The position numbers and the translations under genes are program-made. A DNA stretch of 64,000 bases, taken from assembly GCA_035048495.1 (NCBI GenBank), contig CM068553.1, positions 28,916,978 to 28,980,977 of the forward strand, in the 5' to 3' direction. The notes beneath the pieces are model-generated. The model searched no databases and was not told where the DNA came from. It was given only the letters and a program-made list of their open reading frames with translations. Position 1 is the first letter of the stretch, and each line of letters starts with the position of its first letter. The stretch comes from Euptelea pleiosperma. Lineage: Eukaryota > Streptophyta > Magnoliopsida > Ranunculales > Eupteleaceae. Positions 21,851 to 34,115 of this stretch are shown here, one piece after another.

Positions 21851-24034
21851 TAAAACTAGGGTTTTTCCGTGTCGTTGGATCAGAAACCCTAATTCTAACA
21901 CAATTTATAATTTTATTCGAAATCCTACAAAATATAGACTTGTATAGCAGTTCGTGTCAGATGTCGATCTGCACTCGGTGTGAGTTAGTGCAACAAGGAA
22001 TTAAAACTAACAGATAATATACAATGAAAAATTAGAATAGTGGAAAGATGGGAAGGGCGAGTCAGTTAAAAACACATCAACATGAGATCCAGAGAACACT
22101 TAAACTAAACTGAAATCAAATTGCATTAATCAAAGTGTTGCGTACATGAATTAAAATAATAAAAATAAAGAAAGCAGATAAAGTTATTCTAGAAAGCAAG
22201 TAAAAAGAGATTTTAGAGAGAGAAGAGAGAGAAGGTAAGGGTAGATAGAGAAAGAGAGTGTAGAGAGAGAAAGTGAGGGTTCTAGAGAGAGAACCTAGGG
22301 AAGAGAGAAAATGATTTTAGAGAGAGAAAGAGGAGAGAGAAAATAATACAAAATAAAAGTAAAAGAGCTGGCGGAGGGTCTTGAACCCTGATATTCAACA
22401 TAGACTTCAGTAGGCTCTACCAATCACATAAGCCATCATTTTATGTCATTTGGTGCGGCTTTGAATCACTTTGGTCTATTTCTTGGTCTTCAACTTTGCC
22501 TCTTTCTTGGTTCTTTGGGTTGACTCTATGATCCCTTCACTTCGCCTGTATTTGGCTTCTATCTTCTTGTCCTAGCCTATTGGCTCTTTAAGCTTTCATA
22601 GTGGGCTTCTATGGTTAATTGTGGGCCTGTAAGTCTCAAGAATCGCCCGATCGGGTTTCCTGCGACAGAAGAAGCGCGTAATGAGACTTAATTAGAACAA
22701 CTTAATATCTAGACTTCTAGAAAAATGTGTTCTACATAATAGAAGAAACTCTACGTAGAAAAGTGGATAAATAGATAAGTTTTACGTAGGAGAGTGTGAT
22801 AACACTTAGAGGATAATAGTGGAAAATACGCACTTTTAAGCGAATATTACTACCCCCAACCAGCATATTGCCAATCCTTGGCAATTAGTGCGATATAAAT
22901 GAGCTTAAAAGGGCTTTGCACATGCTGCACACTTTTTCATATTAGCTTAATGAAAACACCATTTGTCAAACTATCATATGGATGCAAAAACAATTACAAC
23001 TTAGCAGATAGTTAGGAAGTTTTGACAAGACTACAGACTGATAATCATGACAGAGAATAGTCAAACTCTGCGTGTGTGTGTGCTCAACATTCTTATCATC
23101 CGACAGTGAAGAGTTCCAAATCACCTAAGAGATTATATGCCTTGACCTCAAATCTCACTTGCAAAACACTCAGAAATGATCACTCGTCAGTGGTTTTATT
23201 TCTTTTCTCTCAATTTATATGTGAAGAGACATTGATAAAAATAAATATCTGACATATATATTGTTTGAAAGAAGGACATTTTTGACAGAAGAAGATCTCA
23301 TGATTGGAATATCATTTCACTCGGGAACGTTAGATCTAACTCGATAGCTTTTCTTTCTCCACTCTCCACATTTCATGATCATGCTATCCTATAATCAAAT
23401 AGGACTTGCATAGGTTGTAATGAGGCTTAGGTCAAGTGTAAGAAAATAATGGAATATAGGATTTCAAAGTTCTGAGAGGATATCTCTTGTATTTTTCCTG
23501 CGAGTGTAACACCATTTCTTTTCATTTTCCTTCTTTCACATTTTTCTCTTTTTCTCGATATTTTTGAGACTGCCCAAGTTCTTTTTCAGCTTTTTTTTCA
23601 TACTTTCTTTGCATATATTCTTTTCAGTCTGAACCACTTGTCTATTTCATTGATTTTTTTCTTGACTTTTCTTTCATGGTACACCCATATCCATTATTTC
23701 TCTATCATTCTCAGAAGTAGGGTCGTGAGTCATACTTCACAACTGGACTGGGTTACTGGTTAATCGTGGGCCCGTAAGTCTCAAGAATCGCCCGATCGGG
23801 TTTCATGCGACAAAAGAAGCGCGTAATGAGACTTAATCAGAACGGCTTAATATCTAGACTTCTGAAAATATATCTAATGCATGCAAATATACTATTTCGT
23901 CCGGAAAAGTGTGTTCTACATAATAGAAAAAACTCTTACATAGAAAAGTAGATAAATAGAGCAGTTTTACGTAGGAGAGTGTGATAACGCTTAGAGGATA
24001 ATAGTGGAAAATACACACTTTTAAGCTAATATCA
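21851..24034 (-). mobile_element. C: family L element with internal deletion
   Basis: Duplications gctac at 21846-21850 and 24035-24039. A short 3' LTR (21851-22849, 999 bp) is followed by the PPT (about 22850-22862) and internal sequence to 23756. The next 278 bases are only the start of the 5' LTR (23757-24034). PBS, leader, gag and most of the 5' LTR are gone. No ORF. A tRNA-like segment is at 22367-22434. Confidence 0.88.
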
Positions 24035-24039
24035 GCTAC

Positions 24040-24408
24040 TCGATAAGAAATAAACTCTAGCCGACAAGATGACGGCCATTGCTACTAGCATGCCGAGAGA
24101 CTCACCCTTCACTGAAGAAATTTAGAAGCATTGAGCACTGACATCCTTTTCCTATTCTAAGTTCCCTACCTATGCAGAGAACTCGGATTCAGTCAACTAC
24201 ATGTTGTGCTATAGAAGGGCAATGATCATATGGGAGTTTGACGACCAACTGCTTTACCGAATGGTCTCGTTCATATTAAGTGATGGAGACCTCATTTGGT
24301 TCAACTAGCTACCTCCAAGGTCCATCCACAACTTGACTGAACTGAGCACAAGATTCATTACATAGTATTCATGCAATAGGTTACATTGCAAGGATGTTGA
24401 CGTACTGT
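24040..24408 (+). pseudogene. K gag core
   Basis: Codons read KMTAIAT, RDSPF, IWEFDDQLLYRM and WFN-stop-LPPRSIH. They match T1 gag (RMAAIAT, MWEFDDCLMCRM, WFNQLPPRS) position by position. Several stops. Capsid role as in T1. Confidence 0.85.
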
Positions 24409-24891
24409 CAGTGGTAGAGCCAGGATTCTGTTCAAGGGGGTAAGGCAGCAAGTGACAGTAGCAGATTCTTAGGGACCACCGACCATATGGATGTTTGGCC
24501 CATCCCTAGGTGGACTTACAGACCAAAAATCAGCCTAGTTAGTGATTTCTAACCATTAGATTGGACTCATTTTCATGAAAATATCTTTAACCATTGGAAT
24601 TGACCATTATTTGGGGTACTCAGATCCAAAGGTTAGAAATCACTAATGAGGCAAATTTTTGGTAGAGGTCTACCAATGGATGGGCAAAAAATCCATATGG
24701 TCAGTGGTTTATAGGTGTGTTGCATGCGGCTTATACTGTATGGTCCACCTAATATGGGTCAAATTTTCAAAGTTGACGGGGGGGGCAACTGCCCCATGGA
24801 CCCCACTTGGCTCTACCACTGCTTATTAACCTATATAATCTTTCAAAGTTGCAGGCAACAGTTGGCCCTCCTGCCCCTAGCTCCGCCAATG
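24409..24891. mobile_element. hAT-like non-autonomous element in K gag
   Basis: Ends CAGTGGTAGAGCCAGGA and, mirrored, CATTGGCGGAGCTAGGG. 8-bp duplications cgtactgt (24401-24408) and catactat (24892-24899) differ by two transitions. It contains fold-back MITE M2 (24451-24738). No transposase. Confidence 0.85.
24451..24738. mobile_element. M2: fold-back MITE nested in the hAT-like element
   Basis: TTAGGGACCACCGACCATATGG, CCATCCCTAGGTGGAC and mirrored partners to 24738. Same family as M1. Confidence 0.75.
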
Positions 24892-24899
24892 CATACTAT

Positions 24900-25019
24900 C
24901 GACATCCAAAAAGAGCATAATAAAACAATGAGGGATCTCACCAAGAAATTTTGAGGGGTGATGATGGCGGTAGATCATACGACAATAAGCATGCCATCAC
25001 CGCTTACAGGAAGGCCCTC
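24900..25019 (+). pseudogene. K gag fragment before D
   Basis: Codons DIQKEHNKTMRDLTKKF match the T1 gag stretch VRKDQKETVRDFTKRF. The frame goes on after D at 40218 with IIISDLYRS, matching PIESKLYRS in T1. Confidence 0.8.
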
Positions 25020-27827
25020 TGAAACAAGGGTTTTTCCACGTCGTTGGATTCGGAAACCCTAGAATCAACACATTTTTAATTAATCTGAGATTTTAATCCT
25101 GCAAAATTGAGATCTTGTATAGAGATTCATGTCAGATGTCGATCCTCACTCGGGGTTAGTTCGCGCGATTCATGAACATAAAATAACGACTTTTATACTG
25201 AAAAATGCTACCAAAGAGGATGGAGGGGTGAGAGTGGTGTTTATGAGACTTAAAACATGAATTCTTTTTGAGATCATTACCATTACCAAACAATAAGTAA
25301 AGATGATTGAAAACAAAACTATGCTAGAATTAAAACATATCTATTAATTTATAATATCCCTTACAATTTTTTATTCAAAACAACTTATCAAACTACTCTA
25401 GATAGGATAGAGAGAGAAAGTGGTAGAGATCTAGAAAGAGAAAATATAAAGAGAAGCAAGAGAATGCTCACCATGGTAACTTACTAGAGTAGTAAGCCAG
25501 ATATCGGCCATCGATAAATGAGTGAAGTTGGATCGCCAAAGGTTGACCGACATGGTGTTGATTAATGGTTTTCCGGCCAAGGATGGTGGTGCAACTTACT
25601 GGTCTGCAAGTTTTGGAGAAGATGTGCCTAAAGGGATTTCAGTCCTGCTAGCCAGCATGAAGAAGGTGAGAAGCACCGTGATCGTTGGAGGCGTGAAAGA
25701 TTGGAGGAGTTTCAGACGCCTGTACAGGGTGGAGGAGTGGCTAATCTGTGCATGGTGGAGTGTTGCAGCGGCAACAAGCAACAGGGTGAAGCCGTAAAGG
25801 TGTTGGTGCTACCAGATTGATGAGGATGGTGGACTGGAGGCGTTCCTCCTCCTTTTTCTTCTTTCCTCCTCTCTTCTCTCTATTTTTTTGTTCTTTTCTT
25901 GTTGTTTTTTTTTTTTTTTGAGATGAAGAAGGGCTGACAGGGGCTGGTTTTTTTTTGAGTGAGGAAGAAGAGTAGGAGAGTCTGAATCATCCTCAAGAGA
26001 ACGGCTGGGCGTTGCATGTTGCTCGAGTTGCAGTGGTGGATAAAATCTCCTTCTTCTCTTAGCGTCAACAACAGGGTCCACGGAGGAAGCTAACGGCTTC
26101 CTCCTCTCTTCTCTTCTCCCCTTTTTCCTTTTCTCTTTTTTTTTGTAGGAATTAGCTCCGTTTGGTTAATGCCATTAACGCCGGAGTTGCAGACCTCCAA
26201 CTCCGGCCATAGGTTGAAGAAGAAGATGAAGAGCCAGCTGTGCAGACCGTGTTAATGGTTTTGAATTTTTTTTTCTTGAGGAGGGCAGCAGCGTGGGTTG
26301 CAAAAGCGGGGGTTGGAGATCTGATCGTGGGCGGTTGGAAATCATTTTCTATCCAAGAGAAAGCGTGGAATCAGTTGGGGCGTGTAGGCATGGAAGAGAG
26401 AAGTGGAATGTGTCGAGAGGAAAAACTGATGGAGGGGGCGGCAATGAGATGGAGAAGTGGAACGGCTAGGGTTCTTACCATAGAGAACGTGGGATGAATG
26501 GAGCGGGAATGGGAGAGAGATGAAACGTGGGGAGAAGAAGAGAATATATATGGGGCAGCTTAGGGTTTTGGAGGAATGAGGAGAGCTTGGCCACGTGTGG
26601 GAGTGATTGGGTCCCACCTTCATGCCAAAGTTATTCTCCCTTCATGCCAAAGTGATTGGGTTCCACCTTTTCATTAAAGAAAAAATCTTTTCCATTTATG
26701 TTTCAAAACCTTCCTAATAGGTTGCTGCCACCTCACCCTCTCAAAGATTCTCCAACGTCTATGCCTTATGCAAAGATGTTTTGGCACTAATTACCACTTG
26801 CCACATTAGCCTACCCTTCAAACTCTTTAATCACCTTTCTCAAGAATTATTTTTCTTTCCTTAAAACAAGATCTCTTTTGTAAAAACCGGTTATACCCAA
26901 AAAAATTCATTCCTCATTAAGAAAATTTACACAACCATGTTCTTTTCAAAAATGTCCTTTTGAAACTTATTAATTTTTTTGTGGAAAATCTTTTCTTTAA
27001 GAGCTCTTGACTATCATTGGTAAAGTTGACCAATGTCTAGGTTCATCAAGGGCCGTCCGATGAAGGAGCTGAGAAGAATTGAAAGTGTGAGTGGTGATGC
27101 GTGAATGATCGGGTGGCAGATATGGATGGTGATGATTGGATGGATCATCGGACCGTCGATTGAATAATCGTATGGCTCTGAGGATGATGTGAGTGGTGAG
27201 ATGTGGCAGTTAGATCTTAAAGAGTGAGAAAATGAAGGATGACCGTTGGATGTGAAAATTAGGGTAGAGAGAGAGGAGAGAGAAAATAGATATAAATAGG
27301 GGTAGAAATGCAAGCGGAGGGTTTTGAACCCTGGTCTTTGACTTGGTCTTCTGCATGCTTTATCATCCTAGCAAGTCCTCATCTTGTCTTAGTTGATAAG
27401 CTTTAATCTCCTTAGTCTCTTCTTTAAGGGCTTGTCTCTCCTCTCTTGGTCGTCTCTCGACTCTTTCGATCCTTCAGTTTTTTTCGTCTTTGGCCTACAT
27501 CTTCTTGTTTAAGTCCACTAGCTCTCTATACTTTGATCATTGGTTCTGGAGGTTGATTGTGGGTCCACATTTCCTCGAAATTATCCGATTAGTGCTCCTG
27601 CGATAGAAAAATCACATAATGTGAATTCTATAAAATCGCTTTGCATGTAGGTCAAATAAACGCGTATGAGGGCATGCGAATACACCATTTTGTGCAGAAA
27701 ATTGTGTTCTACTTAATGAGAGAAACTCTTACATAGAAAAGTTGATAAACATGACAGTTTTATGTAGGAGAGTGTGATAACGCTAGAAGAATAATTACTT
27801 AAAATAAGTATTTTTGAGCGAATATCA
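25020..27827 (-). repeat. 3' LTR of D
   Basis: Termini TGAAACAAGGG and GAATATCA. Contains a GCCGGAGTT hairpin (26180-26207), TATA-like CATATATATTC (about 26543-26553, minus), and a tRNA-like segment (27310-27380) with a perfect B-box-like GGTTCAAAACC. Confidence 0.93.
27310..27380 (-). other. tRNA-like segment in the D 3' LTR
   Basis: Minus strand: GGTTCAAAACCC B-box-like motif; the T-arm pairs at four of five positions. The A-box side is better kept in the 5' LTR copy (39698-39770, TTGCTCAGTTGGTAAAGC). Confidence 0.6.
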
Positions 27828-29345
27828 CAACCCCCAACCAGCATATTGCCCAATCCTTGGCAATTAGTGCAAAAAAAACGAGCTTAAAAGGGCTAGGCAC
27901 ATGCCACACACTTTTTCTCATTAACTCAGAGAAAACTCCGTTTTGTCAAATTTGACGGACGCATGAAAATAGTTACAAGCTAGAAGATAGTCGACAGATT
28001 TTAGCAAGATTACAGATTGATAATCAGGACCCAGAATAGTCAGACTCAGCGTGTGTGTGTGCTCAACATTATCATCATCCTATAGTAAAGATTTTTAGAT
28101 TTTCCTCTAAGAGTTTATACCTCGACTTCAAATCTCACTTGTGTGTCACTCAGAAATAAATCATTCCGAAATGGTTTTATTGCTTTTCTCTCAAGTGATA
28201 TGTGAGAAGATAGGTTGATAAGAATGGACAAATATCTCATATATATTATTTTAAATGAAGGACTATAGAAATTCTGAAGATCTCATGATCAGAATATCAT
28301 ATCGCTTGGTAACGTCGGATCAAACTTCATAGGTTCTCTTTTCTCTAATCTCCACATTCTATGATTGTGCTAGCCTAGAATCAAATAGGGCTTTACTAGG
28401 TTGTATTGAGGCTTGGGATAGGTTTAGAAAAATAAGGATACACAAGGATTCAAAATTCTGAGAGGATATCTCAACTTTTTCTTTGCAACTTGTCCTGAAG
28501 GTGTAACATCATTTGTATTTTCTTTTTCTTTTCCTCTTTCCTATTTTTCTCTTTTTCTGATATTTTTAAGACAACTCAATACATTTTTCTGCTTTCTTTT
28601 CAGCTTCCCTTTTTTAGCTTTGTATTTTCTTTTTGACTTTGTTTTCCCTCTTTTCTTCTGATTTTTTTCTTTCATTGTGCATTCATACTAATCATTCTTT
28701 TATATCCTCCACAGAAGTTGGGTAATGTATTTCTTGTTTTGGGCTCGGTTCATGGTGAATGGGCTGCCAAGGAAAGGTTTCAGTGATATGCTCGAAGAAG
28801 TTTCTCATGGTGAAGATTTTAGGTAAGCCAAAAAGGTCTGATAGGTTTAGAAAGATGGCCTACATCATTTTCCAGGGTTGCACTTTCATCTATGATGTTT
28901 CGAATGGATATAGAGAAGGTTCTTTCGTAATAATCCGATTTTTGATGTCGTTCCAAGTTCTATGACCAAGACAAAAATTAATGAAATCTAGCAATGGAAT
29001 AAGTGGGGGAATGAAGAACTAGTGAGTCATCTTGTGACTCAGAATGATTGTATAACCCTCAGAAATGACCAAATGCTCAAAAGCTTACTAGGTTAAGTCT
29101 CCACAAATATTCTTTTAGGATCTTTAGAGAATCTAAACTTAGGATGACTTTAATGTTGATAGTGTACAATTTGTGCCGAATCTGAGTTTTTCTAACTATC
29201 TTAAATCATTATAGTCTACTTGACTCAAAGCTAACATGTAACATTTTAAAAGATGACATCATCGAAAACCACCCACAAACACCATGCTTTTTTATTTTTT
29301 ATTTTTTATTTTTATATGCAAAATGAAGACATGAGTTTTGGTAAA
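27828..29345 (-). other. D internal region between gag relic and 3' LTR: PPT plus non-coding
   Basis: Next to the LTR the minus strand reads TGGTTGGGGGTTG, a purine-rich tract in PPT position. The rest (about 1.5 kb) aligns with 22850-23756 of C but has no ORF with recognisable pol motifs. Confidence 0.7.
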
Positions 29346-31967
29346 TGAAAATAGGGTTTTTCCGTCGTTGAAAGAACGACCCTAACTTCAACACATTTGT
29401 AAATTGATCCGATTCTTGTTCACTCAAATCCTGTAAAATTTTAGATCTGTATAGGGATTCGTGTCGGATGTCGATCCGCACTCGGGATTAGTCGGATTAG
29501 TGCACATAAGAACATGAAATGACAGAATTTTCTCAGAATTATGAAGAGGTGAGAGTGGTGAGGAATAGGGATTTAAAATATACTTTTGATATTGATCGTT
29601 ATAGACTAAAATGCATTGACAAGAAAGAGAAAACACTAGAACTTAATATTCAAAATAAATCTATGCATTGATCAAACGTGCTAACAAACATTAACAAGAA
29701 AAAAATATCTAACTAGGAATCATAAAAAAAAAACTAGAGAGAGAGATAAAAGAGAGTAGAGAGAGAAAGTGAGTTAAAAGAAAAAAAAAGAGAGTTTTAG
29801 AGAGGGAAAGTAGAGAGAAAAGAGGAATAACTAGAGAGACTAAGAGAGATCTAGAGAGAAGGGGAGAGAAAAAGGTAAGAGAGAAAACTTCCTTCGACTT
29901 ACCATTCGAGGAAGTGGATCGCATGGTCAAGGAGGTTAGACCATGGATGGACAGCAAGCTGACATGCATGCCATGGTGTAGTTGCTGCATGTAGGAATGT
30001 TGGGGAAGCAAATTTTTGCCAAATGAATGATGGTTGCCAACGGTGGAGAAGAGGTTGCTGGTTGCAGTTTGCAGCTCCTTTCTTTGAAGATAAGCTACAC
30101 GGTGGTGGGAAGTGCAAGGAGAAGGACCGGAGGAGTTGTAGGTGTGTGCTGCGTGCAGTTGCAGCAAGGGGATGTGCCGGACTCGGTGGTGCAAGGACTG
30201 GAGAGATCTGAAGACGTGGTGAGGTCTGGCCGTAGAAGGTAGCAGCGTTGGAGGAGCAGCAAGCGTTGAAGGCACTGATGGTAGAGAAAAAGAGGTGAGA
30301 CGGCTTGGAGAGTTTTAGGGCGGTAGTAGCACACGGTTGAAATGGAGGAGAGAAAGAGACGAGGACGGACCTCCTTTCCTCCTCTTCTTTTTCTGTTGTG
30401 TGGGGCGGCCTGAGATGGAGAACCAGCTTTGCCCAGCCGGTTTCAATGGTGGAGACGGTGGGTGGAGAAGCACTTGCAGACGACTACCCCTTCTTCTTCT
30501 CCTCTCCTTCTTTTTCCCCTTTTTATTTTCTTTTCGGGTTCTCCTTTGAGAACCGTTTGATGGGGTTAGGAGTTGAGAACGTGAAGGAGCTTGGGAGGCA
30601 ATCCAGTCCGTGAAGATCACGCCAGGTTTGAGAGTGGAAACGTGGGAGAGAGGATATGGAAGTGGGGGAGAGAGCGTGCAGGTGTGACCGGCAGACTGGT
30701 GATCCAAACTTGCAACCTAATGACGGAGTTGCAGATGGCCGGAGTTCTGCAACTCCGGCGAGAAAAATAACGAAGAAGATGAAGAAGAAGGTGAAGAAGA
30801 AGAGGGGAAAATCGCCAAAAACCGAGGAGAAAGAGGGGGCAACGAGTTGGGGGAGAGAATGGAGGAGAAAGGGGGGGGATTAGGGTTCGAACGAACCCTT
30901 CTCCCTCATCTTATAAAGCTCCCTATTTCCATTAATGGAAATAGGGTATTTTTTTGAAAAAAAAATAAAAAATAAAAAATAATTTTTTTTTTTTTTTTTT
31001 TTTAAGTAAAAACCTACTTTTCTATGGGGAATCTCCCCAATTAGTGGACCCCCCATTTAATTAAAATTATTTTTGAAATTCGCGGGGTCCACTAACTGGT
31101 CGGACAGCGGGTCGATGCTGATGGGCCCGGCTACTGGCCCACATGGACTGATGATGTCCATCGTCTCACAAGATGATGTGACAGGCATTCTGAAGGCGAT
31201 CGGATGGATGGTGACTTGATTGGGACCCAGATTGGTAGATCGACGGATCTAGAGAGATCCAACGGTCCGATTGAAGATCCAACGGTCCGATGGAAGATCC
31301 AACGGTCAGAAAGCTAAGGGAGATGAGATAGAGCTGATAGGCAGGAGTTCTGGGGTTAGGTCAGTAGATTCAAGGATCGAGAGATGAAGAGAGAGAGAGA
31401 ATAAGGAGAGATGAGAGAAAAAGTATCAAAAAAATGGAAAAAAGCACTGGCGGAGGGTCTGGAACCCTGGTCTTCACTGTGACCATCCTCACGCTTCTCC
31501 AGTAGAGTCGACCATCATTCTTTGCTGACTCATGTGGCTTTAAACGCTTTGGTCCGTCTCTTGGTCATTGGCTCTCCTACTCTCTTCGTTCTTTGGGCCG
31601 GCTTTTTGGTCCTCTTATTCAGCCCATATTTGGCCCATATCTTCTAGTTATAGCATGTGGGCTTGTTAAGCTTTGATAATGGGCTTTCATGATCGATTTG
31701 GGCCCACAAGTCTCGAAAATCGTCTCATCGGGGTTTCCTGCGACAGAAGAAGCGCGTAATGAGACTTTATCAGAACGGCTTAATATTTAGACTTCCGAAA
31801 ATGTGTTTAATGCATGCAAATATACCATTTCGTCCAGAAAAGTGTGTTTTACGCAATGAGATAGACTCTTACGTAGAAAAGTGGATAATTAGAGCAGTTT
31901 TACGTAGGAGAGTGCGATAACGCTAACAGGATACGTGCTTAAAATAAGCACTTTTGAGCGAATATCA
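29346..31967 (-). mobile_element. F: solo LTR of family L inside D
   Basis: Duplications gtaaa at 29341-29345 and 31968-31972. Very similar to B in its right two thirds (CCGGCGAG hairpin at 30738-30759, poly-T about 30980, GATCCAACGGTCCGA repeats at 31255-31305). tRNA-like segment at 31444-31512. ORFs within it are low-complexity shadows. Confidence 0.93.
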
Positions 31968-31972
31968 GTAAA

Positions 31973-32340
31973 TACCCACCCCCAACCAAAATACAACACC
32001 GTCCTTGGTGCTCATGACCGGGACATAAAATGATGAAAAATCGATAATGATGATGCAAAGGTTCAGGGAGGATGTTATCAAGTTGGCAGAAACTCGACAA
32101 TGTGTGGTACCTGATGATCAGAAGAATGAATGTACCTGTATTTCCAAAGATATAACAGTAATAACAAATGCATGAGACTCATGTACTCTAGGAATACCGG
32201 AATTGCCTTTCTGAAAGCACTAAGTTTAACGTCTTCAGCCAAACATGACGGGAAAATATCAAGTACCCCCAACCAAGTTAAAACTCATAGAAACTCAGTG
32301 AATCTGCAGTCTTCTTGACACCTAAGGTGGAACGGAGATA
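31973..32340 (-). other. D internal spacer with two PPT-like motifs
   Basis: Motifs CCCCCAACCA recur at about 31978 and 32264-32275, like the genuine PPT at 27830. No gene seen. Confidence 0.5.
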
Positions 32341-34115
32341 GTTATCCTATCCCTTGTCTAGGTATGCCTGTGTAGAACAGTCTTTCTCAGTGTAGACTGA
32401 GAGAAGGACAGTAGGTGCTCTAAGTAGCCCTGCAAAAGCATGTAGTTGAACTGGAAGGGATTGAATCCTCTCAATAAAACTGAGAGAAGAGTAGGAGAGG
32501 GTTCTCTGACCATAGTTACTAGAGCTGCAAACTCATTGAGTTTAGCGGGAATGTATCTGAACGGAGCAGACTCTAGCAGATCAGTAATACCATAATTGTC
32601 TGACTCCAAGATGAAGTTAGATTCAAAGTGTTCTTGGCACTTGGATAATTTTTTCTCTAGAGAGTCCTGAGGTAGACTCTCTATGGCACACGGGTCATCG
32701 ACAATATCGACGTATGGTGGTTGGTGAAAACTGTTGACCTCTTCCTCGAGGTTTCCTAATGCGATAGGGGATGTTCTAATCCCTACACTCAATATGTTCA
32801 TCCTCGGTGGGGAATGGTAGGTCCAAGACAGCTGGAGGCCCATTTTCTAGACACGGCTCGATGGTGGGAATGTCTGCCTCCAGTACAGAGGTAGAATCAT
32901 TAGAGATAGAGATGGACATAGGTATATCTGTACTCGGTGCAAAAGTGGCTGCCTGTAAGGGCACCATAGATGGAGACTCTGGCTCATCACTCATGTTGCA
33001 CACTCTAGTGGAGGTTAGGAACGGTAGATCTAGGACAATTAGGATCCTACGATCGAGACAAAGCTCAATGTCATGAAGATCGACTTCAGGGTCTGGGTTA
33101 AAAGCAGCAGAGGTAGAGTGAAGAATAGGCTTCTCTGGGAGAGGTTCAAGATTTGGTGCTTTTAAGGGCACCAAAATGGATACACTGGCTCTGTAGTAAT
33201 CTGGCTCGATCTAGGGGTGGTAACAACTTCTATTTCCTCTTGGCAATTCTGGTACTGGGTCCAATTGTGCAACTCCTCATCATAGATAGTGGCCATGGCA
33301 TTCTCCTCAGGATAGGCTATCGGTGGGCTAGTGAAGTTGACTTCCTCTCTCTCAGATTCTAATTGACCTGGACGTTGATCAAAGCTCTCCATGGATTGCT
33401 ATTACTGTTGCTCTAGGCGTTGCATGTATTGTTGCAACTGGGTTATGCATTGAGAGAGAAGGTCCTCAAGACTAGATTTAGGGTTAGACTATGGCGGTTC
33501 AGCTAAGTGAAGCTGAGGTACCAACTCTTGGTTGTAGTTCGATTGAGTATGAAAGTTGTAAGACAAAATAGAGTCTGAGACTAGATGCTGACTCTGGAAA
33601 TCCTGAGGGGCCCACTGTTGATCAGAATAGTCATTTTGTGGATATGACGGGGACTGGGATTGTGAGTATTGCCGATCATACTCTCGATTGGTGTGATAAA
33701 ACTCGAAAGGATAATTATCCTGCGGCAGTTGCTGCGGGAAAGCAGACTGATCCCAACCAAAGTTGTGGTGACTCCTATTGTCTGGATAATAAGTGTTGTC
33801 ATAGGAGGTCTGCATCGGAGATTAAAATGTACTGAAGCTATAGACCTCTTCCTAAAAGGGAGGAAAATATCCCATAGAATTAAAATTATGCACAGGCTGC
33901 TAGACTGTGACACTAAGGGCAGAAACTGAGTTTTTAAGTTCATAGAGTACAAATTTGTACTCTAGAGCTCCATGATTGTTATACGCCATAGAAGTGTGTG
34001 AGACTGGAGTATCATGATGATACGTAAAATTGTTATACAATTGCTGGGAGTTATCACCTAGATTCTCACTAACACTGTAGTAGGTCTCATACAGAGGCCG
34101 TTCATCTGCGATCAA
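32340..34115 (-). pseudogene. D gag-like protein lacking the central gag domain
   Basis: The start at 34115 gives MIADERPLYET, like the G gag start MADEQPLIET. After about 70 codons and a few stops the frame picks up at 33815 with YYPDNRSHHNFGW. This matches the segment YHPDTRNHPNFSW near the end of G gag. The Retrotrans_gag core and the zinc-type CNLC segment found between these in G are absent. Beyond it come a Gln-rich coiled coil (LEDLLSQ, QLQQYMQRLEQQ, about 33470-33400) and an acidic, Pro-rich tail through 33392-33162 and 33174-32358 in shifting frames. Athila-type origin is inferred. Function of the tail is unknown. Confidence 0.65.

Noticed and set aside
29709..30883. Overlapping ORFs in solo LTR F as genes
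   Set aside because: Not conserved in B, which is otherwise closely similar; they follow purine-rich runs.
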